Assembly (NCBI GenBank): GCA_037903355.1 | Contig: JBAJFE010000039.1 | Coordinates: 744,001 to 808,000, forward strand | Reading direction: 5' to 3' | Length of the DNA: 64,000 nucleotides | Origin: Trichuris trichiura | Taxonomy: Eukaryota; Nematoda; Enoplea; Trichinellida; Trichuridae | Shown here: piece by piece, positions 32,681 through 56,562 of the stretch | Layout: each line of letters begins with the position of its first letter | Numbering within the stretch: position 1 is the first letter of the stretch | The notes under the pieces: generated by a model | What the model saw: the letters and a program-made list of their open reading frames with translations, nothing else | Database searches by the model: none | What the model was told of the DNA's origin: nothing | Translations under genes and position numbers: made by a program

Positions 32681-34593
32681 TCAGGAAAACACGACATTAG
32701 AAAGTTCCTTGTTTATGTCTTCCCATATTTCATCCGAATTGTCTTTGCATTCCTCCAATCCGGTAGCCTGAACGCCAACATCCCGCTTCGATATATACAA
32801 AGGGTACTCGCGGGCACAGCGAGGGCAAAGCGAAGCCTCGTCAGTCTGAGTGCCGCAATGCACTGCATATAAACTCGGCGAACTTGTGCTGCTGCCAAGC
32901 ATGGTGTCATTACCGACACACAAAGATCCGGCATAGATAGATGGACTACCATGACTTGTTCTACCTTTATGTCGGAACGGGAAGCAAGCGTGGCTCGATA
33001 GATTTCCATAATTTGTTCCGCATTTATGTCCCTTTCCAACTTTATAATCTAGCTGAGAATTCAGAAAAGGCGAAAAGCCACCTCTAGGAGCATAGCTTGA
33101 GCCGAACCCCAAAGCAGGCTGGTTAAAGTGCGGCGCGATGGATGGCATGTTGCCATATGGTGAAACAGCTTTCAAAGCAAATACAGACGAGTTGAGGGAA
33201 GTCAGGAGAGCCCCATTATTCAGGTTATCACCTAATTTGGCAACCATCACGGGTACTGGCGTGCTAGTAGGCACGAAGACGGAATGAGAAAATTTGCTCG
33301 AATTCTGAACCGGACTGACCAATGCTACCGAATGCAACTCATTCGGGTAGCGCCTGAGCATGGAGCTGCCGTCTTTGTCGCCGAAAGTTTCCATTAAAAA
33401 TGAAGGATAGTCAAAAAAGGCGAGACGACTGCGTACGCCTACAAAAGCTCGTTCCGGAAATATAGCAAATATGGGCGTGTGCTTCTCCAAAAATTTCACG
33501 AAGCTCGTCTTTGATTCGCCAATTAGTTCTCTCACTTCTAATGGCAAGTCAGGCCAGCAGAGATACAAGTCGAACAGTTCCTGAAGCGACATACAACCAC
33601 CGTAACGCTTCAGTACGTTGGCTAGTCGTAAACACCCAATATAGTCGGAAGAAGGGACCAGACAAACAACGTCATTGGGCACTGAAGATAAACCACCCAA
33701 ATTTGCATATGCCAATATGATCCTGGAAAAAACTTACGTATGAAAAAAATGTGCCGACGATTCGCAATGAACTGCCGCCTCTTATGCGAGTTTGTTCCAA
33801 CGTAGTTGTACAACGAATGATTGTGACTATTGCTTACAAAACAATGAATTGCGCTCAAGTGGCATTCGGTGGTTTTTGCTTTGCGAAAAAGGCTCAATAT
33901 AAAATTGACCGATTCCAATTCGATTGCCGAATTCGTCGTCGACAGTTCGTGCACGAGCTGATCGGTAGGACGAAAATTTCCTCTGCTCAAGAGGCCAACT
34001 GCTTTAACCATAATGTCCACCATATCCAACGGTACCAGTTCAAGTTCGTCTTTAGTCACTGGCGAAACTAGGCTTGCAATATGGTCTACGTAAGACGAAT
34101 TCTCAAAATTTATTTTTCTGCTTTTGTTTGCCTGAAACGATGTAGTCAAATTTGAGATGACAGTGCAGGAAAACTTCAATCTTCCTACCTGAAATTTTAA
34201 AACGTTGCCTACGCATAGCACCTTTGTCAGATCGTCGACAGCTTGATCGCAGAATGTAGTCGCGTTAAAAACAACAAATTCCAGCGTATCGCCCGGAGCA
34301 TACACAAAAGACCCGCTGATACGCAATAGCACCCCAGCGTCTGGCACCAGAAATAGCAATAAACCAATACCGGAAACTTGCGACTCAATGGGAACGCTGC
34401 TTGTTGGAGATGGACTGGACGAAATGACGGAAAACGAACTTGGCATGTCATCGCTCAAACAACGTGCTACGGTGTTCTCGACCGGGCGGCAAAGGTTTAC
34501 GGGAAATGAAGTCTGTATCGCATACATGAGCGGAGCAGCTGGATTCGGTATCAGCAACGGAATTGAAAATGAATAAACAAAATTGCAAAGCAT
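32681..34593 (-). CDS. Protein with two LOTUS-like (Egalitarian/EXD-type) domains
   Basis: Model: exons 34189-34593, 33738-34131 and 32681-33681; 599 residues from the ATG at 34593 (an internal Met at 34527, or earlier exons, are possible). Two tandem winged-helix-like modules share the pattern of a helix pair, a loop, then F(I/L/V)xxxxxIFxI. The first centres on KRRQFIANRRHIFFI and the second on ESKTSFVKFLEKHTPIFAIF. Such modules occur in LOTUS/OST-HTH and Egalitarian/EXD1-type RNA-related proteins. The C-terminal 200 residues are Ser/Gly/Pro-rich, followed by a CPRC pair and an acidic end. No exonuclease domain is visible. The similarity is from pattern only; if right, a role in germline or mRNA localisation would be inference. 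Introns are 57 and 56 bp. Confidence 0.7.
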
Positions 34594-36484
34594 AGCCTCA
34601 TTTGAAGCAACGGTTACCGCAAGGCGTACTGCACAACTTGACCAGATCAGGACTATCGGAAAAGGTTGAGCGGCAAATCGAGAAGATATATCAAAAACAA
34701 ACTTTTGTAAAACTGATTCGAAAGCCAAACAAGATTACAACCAAGAACTTGTTGACCTCAACCGATTAGCGGCACTGACCTTACCGCTACAAAGTCTTTT
34801 AAGGATTTCGGCGCCGGCACAAATACCGTACAAATGTAATGCAAGTACATTGAGTCCAAGCAACAAAAAAGGATCAAAACAAACGGAGAAGCACAACCGT
34901 TACGTTAAGCACAATTAGAAATATTTACCAATTGAACCATTCTTTTAGATTTACATACGTTGCTGACGTTGTGCCTAAACGAATTTTACCTAAAAGACCG
35001 AAATTTCAAAATTGTTTCGATTCTCCAAAAATGTTTGCCACATTAATATCAGTAGCCGCGGCTCTCTTCCTTCACTTCCCCGCAAGCAATACAATATTCT
35101 GGCAACAACTAAGCTAGTTCTTCTCGTAAACATATAGCAAGATAAACAACATCGATTAAGCGGTTTTACGTTCCACCATCGTATTGTGAATCTGTCGACT
35201 ATACCGTCCTGCCATTAACTAAGCCTTAACCAAAACATAAGGGTTATACTTTGGCGTAGGGTTAGGTAAGGGCAAAACATGATAACCGACAAGCATGCAA
35301 GTAAATACAAAATGAGACGGCCACATGCTTAACTGAAATGAATTCTCTATTTTGCAGGCATTGCGCGCAAAAAATGAATAATCGGTGTTCTTTATCTTAC
35401 CGTAACCTGCTTATCGAAAGTATACTGTATTGTCTGCAGACAAAACGGGGAAAAAGCTCACTACGTGCTTTTTTTCGAATGCTTCAAGACGCGCGACAAA
35501 TGCAAGTCATGCAGAGCGCCACTTGCTTTGCTAATAATTGTATCTATTATTGCATTGAACACATATTTTTCCTTTTCGAAACCGTAGACTTTTATAACTT
35601 AGTAATTTTATTTCTTTATTCACGGACAGGATTGCATTGAATAAGAAAAAAAATATAAATACCAAAGCTTTTAGGTGTTTGACCGATAACCGAGTGACGA
35701 TTAAACATCTGAAAACTTCGGTACATATTTTTCTACTTAACCGATGGGATCCTGTCCGTAAATAAAGATTTAAGTCTGTCTCTTAATTCAATTATTGCAG
35801 TCTTCTCTTTTATGGCACATTACATGGCGAAAGCTGGAATTGAATCTTACTTGGAAAAATGAAACAGTCATATTTGCAAACTACAGCCATAGATGTCTAA
35901 GGCAAATCAGCGCCGGATGTAACGAGCTACTTTTACGGATTCGTTTAAAATTACGAAACAAAGCCAACGTTAAGCAGTTCGTGCAGTTGGTAATCGTACA
36001 CTTTCCGCTCTCACCTGGCTCCTATGACATAAATGAAGGCACGTTTACAAGCCTGATTATCAGAAAATGAACACATGTCGCTGCAGAAAATAACTTTATT
36101 GAATAAAGCTTTCCGAAATAGCACATTAGGTCGTGCAATTTATCAGGTGGTAAAATTGAATGAATGCATGCTAAACTGCACGACACTGAGGTAACCAGAA
36201 CAACTTTACAGCATGAATCTATCTGAATAACAACTCGCTCAATTGCCTGACAGTGGGAAGCGTAAAGGCTGACCATTATGTATACCTCTGAAGTCACTGG
36301 TAGTGCAGTAGATATGTAATCTTAATCTTTAACAAAGACTCTTACATCATTGGTCCACTGATTTTCCTTAGCGGTTTTCACCAGTTTTCGAAGAGTTGGT
36401 TTTATCATCCACTTCTTCTTTCTCCTTATCACCTGCACTTATCTAAACGTTATCACGTGTGAATCAACAATGCACACTGTCAAT
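34594..36484. other. Gene-poor stretch containing a fold-back element
   Basis: Apart from the palindromic element at 35613-35768, no coding or RNA features were recognised. It includes the 5' flank of the LOTUS-like gene and the 3' flank of DESI1. Confidence 0.45.
35613..35768. repeat. Fold-back (MITE-like) element 3
   Basis: An imperfect palindrome of about 155 bp. The ends are TTTATTCACGGACAGGAT and its complement near 35748-35767. Internal arms (around CCAAAGCTTTTAGGTGTTT and AAACATCTGAAAACTTCGG) also pair. It is AT-rich and has no coding capacity. Confidence 0.6.
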
Positions 36485-37290
36485 TTATGCTACATTTGGT
36501 TCGTGTATAGACGAAGACTCCGTCACGTGCGAGGAAGTACTCGCGGCCAAAACTCTGTCCGCAGTAGATTCGCCTATCTGACCCGCGTTCGAAGCATTGC
36601 TTGAACGTGGTCGATTATAGACTATTTTCGATGTGATGGTTTCTATAAGTGGCACCAAGATTTCCCCCATAGGGCTGCAAAATTATAAAACGGCTCAATT
36701 CCCACCCGCGTAACCCGTAAGAGAACTTACGATTGTGCGAAGTCCTCCGTAAAGCGCAGAATCTCTTCGGGAATCTTGTTACCGGTCAGGAATTGACTAA
36801 CTTCGTTTGTGAACGTATTGCAGTTGTGCCTAAGCAGCTGATACAACTGGCCTCTAAGAAAATGACGTCGCAAGCGTAAACTGATTTAACAGAGCCTACC
36901 GAAATTTGTTCTCGCCCAACATATCCAAGTAGTCATGAAACAACTCTTGCGGAATTTCTGTTACGCCTAGTCGAATTATTCTATTGGGAATGCCAATTCC
37001 GGAGTGGAACTAATGCATCATTATTCGTGTAATGCAACGGAACGAAGGACAAAGACATACCTCTGGTGTATAGCTTATCCCATGGGAACCATACAGGTAT
37101 TCCATTCCGTATACTGAAATGGAAGTATGCCACACGCCTTCCAGGTGAACCCCTGGGATGAAACGAAAAATATTAATTGCATAATTTCCAGTGAAAATAA
37201 TTTACCAATAAGTGACTGCGAAAGAATCTTGGCAACACCACCGGACAAGTCGTAGATGAAAAGACGTACCACGTGTTCTTCTTCACCCAT
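36485..37290 (-). CDS. DESI1: DeSI-1, PPPDE-family deSUMOylating isopeptidase
   Basis: Exons 37206-37290, 37061-37152, 36900-37009, 36731-36853 and 36485-36674 encode 199 residues (human 168). The PPPDE fold is clear: [14 protein letters not shown], then LEGVWHTSI with the catalytic His37, and [17 protein letters not shown] with catalytic Cys107. Spacing is the same as His38/Cys108 in human DESI1. The [11 protein letters not shown] block after the cysteine is also conserved. DeSI-1 is a cysteine isopeptidase acting on SUMO conjugates and has been linked to nuclear export. A Ser/Thr-rich C-terminal extension of about 45 residues is not conserved. Introns are short (46-56 bp). Distinction from DESI2 rests on the C-terminal block. 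Confidence 0.9.
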
Positions 37291-38738
37291 TACGATCACT
37301 TCCTACAATGCGTATACAAAATATTGAACCGCATACACAGATGTGCCAGCCAGCCTGTGAGGCATAATTTCGTGAGATTCATGGAAGCGGAACTCTTCGC
37401 AGCGACAGATGGTATGTGCTGCTTCGAACTGCTACAAAGGAAAATATTGCACCTAAGGTTTATGAGCCTACAATTCTCTCAACTACTCTTTAAGGCCAGT
37501 GTAACTCTAAGAGTCGACGGAAAACCGACAGAGCACTGAGAACTGTAGGGAAGAAATGAGCCGACCAAACGGAGCTACTATTCCGGGCATGTCAGCAGGA
37601 CGGGAAGAAGCGGGATGAAGGTCAAATCTACGGAGGCAAAGGAAGCGGCAGCTCACGGCTTAAAAATCACGATTTAAGCAACGTTAAAGCTGACCGGAAG
37701 CATTCTGCAAAACGATAAAAGCATCCGAATTTTAAAAATATTAACCGACGGCACCTTTGTAAAGTAGACAGACCAAGCAGAGTAATAAAACTACCAATTA
37801 CGATAAGAAGCCGTTCCAAATCTAAGCACACTAGCTAACATGACGCAATTTCACGCAAAGGTTCAACGTGACAGTATACTAAATGTCCCTGAACATCATT
37901 ACCTGAAGATAATACAAATTGCGTGTACTTCTCTCTTCTTGAACTATGTAAGTTAAAATTAACGTCATCAGCAATAATGGCGTACCAAGTAAGGTTTGAA
38001 AACTCCAACGAACGATATCCTTGATTAGCGAAAAAGTTTGCATGCATAAATAAAGCTTTACAGCTTATCTTAGCTTCAATCAGCCTACTATAATTCGTCA
38101 AAATGAGTACCCGAAGCATTGCATGCTTAACGCTACTTCTCAAAATGTCTTAGCCGCAGTAAGCATTTACATTTCGTCCGAAGAAAAACCGGATAGGCGT
38201 CAGCCGCTGAAATGCCAGCTGTAAAATTTTAGTACAGCCGAAGATATAAAATTTTAAAGCATTTTTAGTTTCTACTCAAGCAAAACAACTGAGCATCCGC
38301 GAATGAGCAAGAGGTTTGTTTATGGACTAAATTACAACTAATGCGCAAAATATTATTCCTCGCAACTTTGCCATTTTTCACTTAGAGCGTAAAGTTCTGT
38401 AGAAAGTGATTGAACAATACAAAATGAAAGATTTCACGAAATACCGAACAGGTCACGCAACTATGTGGTACACATTTATGATGCGCAGGTTCAAACAGCT
38501 CAGTACATAGTTGACTCAAAAACCACTTGCGCTACTGCGAACAGTTCGTGTAAGTTATTTCTTTTACATGGTAAATAAATAGCAAAACAGTTTTTGTAAG
38601 GCGCATAATTCAGCTTTGTGCAATTGGCTTGCTGGAAGCACATGGACGCAATTTTTATTACTTCCGCAAAAAATGACATAAGATACGACGTTAAGTTTTG
38701 TTGCCATCAGAAAATATCATTGAGCAAAAATATACTTA
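37291..38738. other. Intergenic stretch without recognised features
   Basis: DESI1 5' flank and DHRS7B 3' flank. Short frames on both strands show no family patterns. Confidence 0.5.
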
Positions 38739-39689
38739 TTATGTAGATTCTTCCTGCAATCTGGCTCTTGTTCTTGCTGCTCGTTGTCGCATCAACCAAA
38801 AGAACAACGACGGCCAAATGACCCTCAGTGGTATAGCCATTCGAATTCGAGCTGGAGCAAGAATCAGTTCTTCTTCGTTGTTTACCAATGCTCTTACTAC
38901 GAGCATAGCAACTTTATCTGGATTCATTCCTTTCATCGTAGCTGTATCCATGCGACCGTGCTTTTTGCCATGGCCATCCAATGCATTCATGGAAAGCTGA
39001 GTACGTACATAAGCTGGGCATACAACCAAAACCTGTATACCCTGATCACCCAGTTCAGCGCGAAGGCAATCAAAGTAGGCGTGAAATGCATGCTTTGACG
39101 CTGAGTAAGCACTTCTGTCAGGGATGGAAATTAAGCTTTGCACACTGCTTATGCACACAATGCTCTTCAGCTCAACTCCATGATCCAACAAAGAGTGAGT
39201 CAGAAAGACGTGGCCAAAGTAATTTACTTCCATGAGCTGTCGGTGAACTTGCATTGTTGTGTTCATACAGGTGGCACGAACTGAAACGCCGGCATTGTTT
39301 ACCAAAACGTCTATTTTTGGGTACTTTTGAAGGACGTCGTTTATAAACCTTTCAATACTATCGGTACTGGATAAATCGACTTGGTAGCACGAAGGCTCAT
39401 GCAACTGAACTGTGTTGGAGACTTTGCTTGCACCATAATCCACGATTGACCCCATAATGAGTCGCAGTTTATCTAGATTTCGGGCAGCCAGGATTACCTT
39501 GCAACCTTGAATGTAGAACTGACGAGCCAACGATTCACCAAGGCCGGAACTGGCACCTGTGACCAATACAACTTTGTTTCGCAACCAATAATATTTTCTT
39601 GATTGCCTCAGGCCAGACAAATAGCAGTACAATGCATAGGCAACGCCGCCAGCCACTGCTAATGTGAATGGAACCATGCCAAGACTCAT
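38739..39689 (-). CDS. DHRS7B: DHRS7B-like short-chain dehydrogenase/reductase
   Basis: An intronless gene of 316 residues (human 325). A hydrophobic N-terminal segment (about 8-25) should anchor it in a membrane. The Rossmann dinucleotide-binding motif is TGASSGLG (44-51) and the structural NNAG is at 131-134. The active-site serine lies in SSVQ (near 182) and the catalytic pair is YSASK (195-199). The blocks MEVNYFG, FDCLRAEL and the LFFxLM end match DHRS7B. This protein is the acyl/alkyl-DHAP reductase PexRAP acting in ether-lipid synthesis at peroxisomes and ER in mammals; the same role here is inference. A complete set of catalytic residues argues for an active enzyme. Confidence 0.92.
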   Translation of the reverse strand: MSLGMVPFTLAVAGGVAYALYCYLSGLRQSRKYYWLRNKVVLVTGASSGLGESLARQFYIQGCKVILAARNLDKLRLIMGSIVDYGASKVSNTVQLHEPSCYQVDLSSTDSIERFINDVLQKYPKIDVLVNNAGVSVRATCMNTTMQVHRQLMEVNYFGHVFLTHSLLDHGVELKSIVCISSVQSLISIPDRSAYSASKHAFHAYFDCLRAELGDQGIQVLVVCPAYVRTQLSMNALDGHGKKHGRMDTATMKGMNPDKVAMLVVRALVNNEEELILAPARIRMAIPLRVIWPSLFFWLMRQRAARTRARLQEEST

Positions 39690-41864
39690 AACTGGTTTAA
39701 CAATGCAACTTTCTTCACAGATTGGTTAACAATGGCGCTTTTACGGTAGCTGAAAAAGAACGAATAGCCTCAACTTTCAGACTGCAGCGTAGAAACAATA
39801 TTCAGAGCAGCTCAAACGTTAGCCGATGATGTCGCCTTCGCGATGTTGAAAACGGGATTTGCTAAGGCTGATGGCATGACCAAAACCTCGCAACTTTTGG
39901 CAGAAATAACTAGCTAATATTAACGCGTTCTTAAAGCCTGTTCGAAAAAAACAAAAAGCACTTTTTAAAGATGAGAATGTGCCAAAAACATAAAGTCCGC
40001 GTGGCTTTTATCAACACTTCCACTTAAAACATAGTTAAGTGCTACAGTAACCCGTAAAGCGTGTGTTAGTGCGCTACTAAAGCTTTCAGAACCTCTACGT
40101 AAACACATAACTTTATCCGCTAAGCAAATGCTCCTGATCATCTGTTATCATGCTTTGCAACGTGATTACCTTTGGTGGGCTCTGTTTTTTTAATTAAGTG
40201 AGAATTAAGTGTACAGCATTGCAAAAAAGTTATTCGCGCATGCAAGTTAACTTATCCACCATTGCGAAGATTATTCATAAAAGAAGTAAAAGCAAACGTT
40301 ATGTCGAACCCAGGCGCGCACTCAGCCAATAATGCAGTAGCAAAACTAACGTATTTTACTTATTAGTACAAACTAAAAATTCTGCCAGCATATTTTCTGT
40401 TTTTGACGCCTAAATTGGGCAACGTCGCTTAGAAAACTGGTAAAGTTTACGAAAGCTTAAGGCCTTTGCACATCGGAATTTAAAAAACCTGCAACTACTT
40501 TGCCCATTGACAGTAAACTTTTAAATTTAATTATGCCTGAAAATCAATCGCCTGTGTCTACTGTACTTGGCAAAATTTTTCAACTTGCCAAACAATTTCT
40601 AAAATAATCGTTTGATTAGCGAGACGGCACTTCCGAAAAATGAGCATAGCTAAAACTATTTTTCTTACAAGACGAAAAGTTTAAATGCTTAAACTTTCTG
40701 TTGGAACATTAGTACACTAGGCTTCAATGAAGCAGAGCCGCATAACCAAAAAGCAAACTATATTTATTCATGTTGACATTAATGCTTCGTGCATCACAAG
40801 TTTAAGAGAAAAGGGAAACGTCCTCTATGCCAAAACAAGAAGTTTATAGCTCGCAAGGGCAAAACGATTGGCATTGCAATACGCGGCATTGCATTGCAAT
40901 TGCAAGCCGCAAGACTGTTGAAATTAAAAGATAACGTCAACCACAGACTCATTATTGATCTGCATGTACCAACACGTTGAAAAATTTAAATTTTCAACCC
41001 CAAGAACTCCTCTGTTTAAATGAACATGCATAATAACACTTTAGTTAGAATGGCTGTCATTTACCAACATTAATGGAATAAAAGCTAAGCCTGGTACGCG
41101 CTTAGTGCACTGCTTTCTCGGAAGATACCTGCTGAGGTGTGCTGCGCTCTTGCATTTTAATTTAACCATTATGAATGCTTCTCCCCTCGCGGTACTGATA
41201 TTAGCGCGTAACAACATTAAAGGCATAATTTCTAACATAAAACAACTAAGTAGTTTAGCAAAAAAGACTGAAAGCTTTTCTTTCAATACGCAGCATCTTT
41301 GTAATGCCTTCGTAAGTCTTCATGGTAAATTTTATTTACAGCAGCACCCGTTTTTGGAAAACTGACTTTATCCTACCGGAGTTTACAGCTGAACACAGGT
41401 CGGGACCAGGTGCTGCCGCAAATAAAATCTATCGCGAAAAGCTTTACGACCAAGAAACTGAAGCGTCTCCAAAATTCACAAGCCCTTCCAGTAAACGAAA
41501 AGTTAAAAATGATCTGCAGGAGGTAGGTTTCAAAGAATCTCTTTCTCTACTACCAAAAATAATCAAGTAAAGCGTAAGCCATATCACCTGAAAGCATCAC
41601 GCTCCCACTCGGCCAATACAACCAGTATGAAATTTTAAAAATCAATGCGAATTCTACGTCATTCATTTGTGAAGGCCAACAAACATGTTAGTAAAGGTGG
41701 CTGTATAAAAGCGGTATAACTATTGGTGAGATCTTTACGATCAAGTAGAATCGCAAGTACAATGGTACCGGTCGCCTGCATACGTCAAAAATCATTGCTA
41801 GGTCAATTCCCTTAACGGATTAACGAGATAAAATTAATCAATCATTGAAACAAGTGGTAACAGC
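39690..41864. other. Gene-poor stretch between DHRS7B and TGR
   Basis: It holds the DHRS7B 5' flank and the distal 3' flank of TGR. A small cluster of ATTGCAAT-type palindromes occurs around 40873-40905. No coding sequence was recognised. Confidence 0.45.
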
Positions 41865-41875
41865 CAGAAACGAGA

Positions 41876-41930
41876 CTAAATCGAGACACCGCTCCCAAAT
41901 ACGGTTTCAGCGGAGTCCGTCACAATGTGC
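41876..41930 (-). promoter_or_regulatory. SECIS-like element in the TGR 3'UTR
   Basis: On the minus strand a stem-loop has the quartet strands GTGA (41920-41923) and CGAT (41880-41883), allowing U.U, G.A, A.G, C.C pairs. The helix GGACTCCGCT / AGCGGTGTCT pairs at nine of ten positions. AAA (41905-41907) opens the apical loop twelve bases after the quartet, and a small CC/GG stem sits above it. This is the SECIS architecture needed to read UGA as selenocysteine. The base before UGA is G instead of A, as I recall for the nematode TrxR SECIS. It lies about 80 bases after the Sec codon. Confidence 0.75.
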
Positions 41931-42002
41931 CATCGTTGTTGACCGTTTCCAAACTCCGCCCATTGAATCCTTCCTTGCGTTAGGAGTCAATTGACGGTTT
42001 CA

Positions 42003-55426
<13,424 letters not shown>

Positions 55427-55980
55427 CTGTTCGACCTAAATCACAACTCAATTCAATTTCATCAGAACGTACAAAGCGTTTAGCGGAACAACCGTCCCTT
55501 TACTTATGAATATAAGATTTATTTCGGGCTTCAAAATGATAACTTCGACGATTTTTTCAACGAACTCAGTAAATCGCTGCGTAAGGAAAAGGGAATGTTT
55601 TGCTGCAAAAATTAAAAAATTTACTTGTAAAAATGCTATGAAACTACGTCACGCAAGCGCTAAAGAACAATTAGAGTTGTCTACGCTAAGGAATAGAAGA
55701 GGCCAGTTCAGATTTTGAACAGATTTATGAACACTATTTTTGTGGAACGCGCACACTTACCAAGCATGAAGCGAAACTGATCCAACAGAAAAATAAAGCT
55801 GCAAAAGATTACGTTGACAAACACGCCGATCTCATGTCTATGCAATACAGTACGAATAAAATTGATGAGCAAGTCAGAGGGGTAAAGTGTTTAATCTACA
55901 ATTGGTGTTCAAGTTGTTAGTGTTCGACATTGTCGATGATCGAAAATTGGATTAGTTGAGGCGCAACATTTGTTTTGACC
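55427..55980. promoter_or_regulatory. Divergent region between TGR and HYPK
   Basis: 554 bp separate two head-to-head start codons, so both promoters or leader-acceptor regions must be here. The sequence immediately before TGR is an acceptor-like ATTTAG. Confidence 0.4.
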
Positions 55981-56417
55981 ATGGAGAACAATTCGAACGA
56001 AGAAGCGGAGATTCAAGCGGAAGACAGAAAACCGCTAACGCACAAGCATGACAGCGGCGCGGCCGATTTGCAGAAGGTCACCGACTACCAAGAGGAGAAG
56101 GAATTGCCGTCGCAGATAACTCAATCGGTTGGTACTTTCGGAGGACAATTCGCCTACTCCAGTGCTTTTGTACGATTTAGGCGATGAGTAACATTTTGGA
56201 CACGCAAAACACGAAACGGCAAGCCACCAGCACGGCCAAAGTAGTCATCAAAAAGGCGGATATTGAATTCATTGTACGTAGCGCAACTAGCCAAGTTTTG
56301 TAGATTTCACCTTTGCAGATGAATGAAATGGAAGTGACGCGCCACATTGCCGAGAAGGCGTTAAATCAGAACCACGGAAACGTGAAGGAGGCGCTCAAGT
56401 CTTTGCTTGCCTTCTAA
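55981..56417 (+). CDS. HYPK: HYPK, huntingtin-interacting protein K (NatA regulator)
   Basis: Exons 55981-56127, 56181-56273 and 56319-56417 encode 112 residues (human about 121-129). The N-terminal signature HDSGAADLQKVTDYQEEKE is almost identical to human HYPK. The middle has AMSNI and KVVIKKADIEFIMNEME. The C-terminal UBA-like helix bundle runs RHIAEKALNQNHGNVKEALKSLL. HYPK binds the NatA N-terminal acetyltransferase (NAA10/NAA15) on the ribosome and reduces aggregation of nascent proteins. The first intron uses donor GTTGGT at 56128, one codon before a second GT; only this choice keeps frame. Poly(A) signal AATAAA at 56557-56562. Confidence 0.94.
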
Positions 56418-56556
56418 GATGTTTATCGTCGTAAGGCAATCGCTCTATCGAACTTTCTTGTCCCGCTGAACGTTACTAGCAACGGTCGAACACGAATCGC
56501 TTGGAAAGTTGCCTGTCCTTCGTCGAAACTAGATTATCGTGTATATTGCCCTTTCA

Positions 56557-56562
56557 AATAAA
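56557..56562 (+). terminator. Poly(A) signal of HYPK
   Basis: AATAAA 140 bases after the HYPK stop codon, followed by a T-rich stretch near 56585. Confidence 0.6.
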
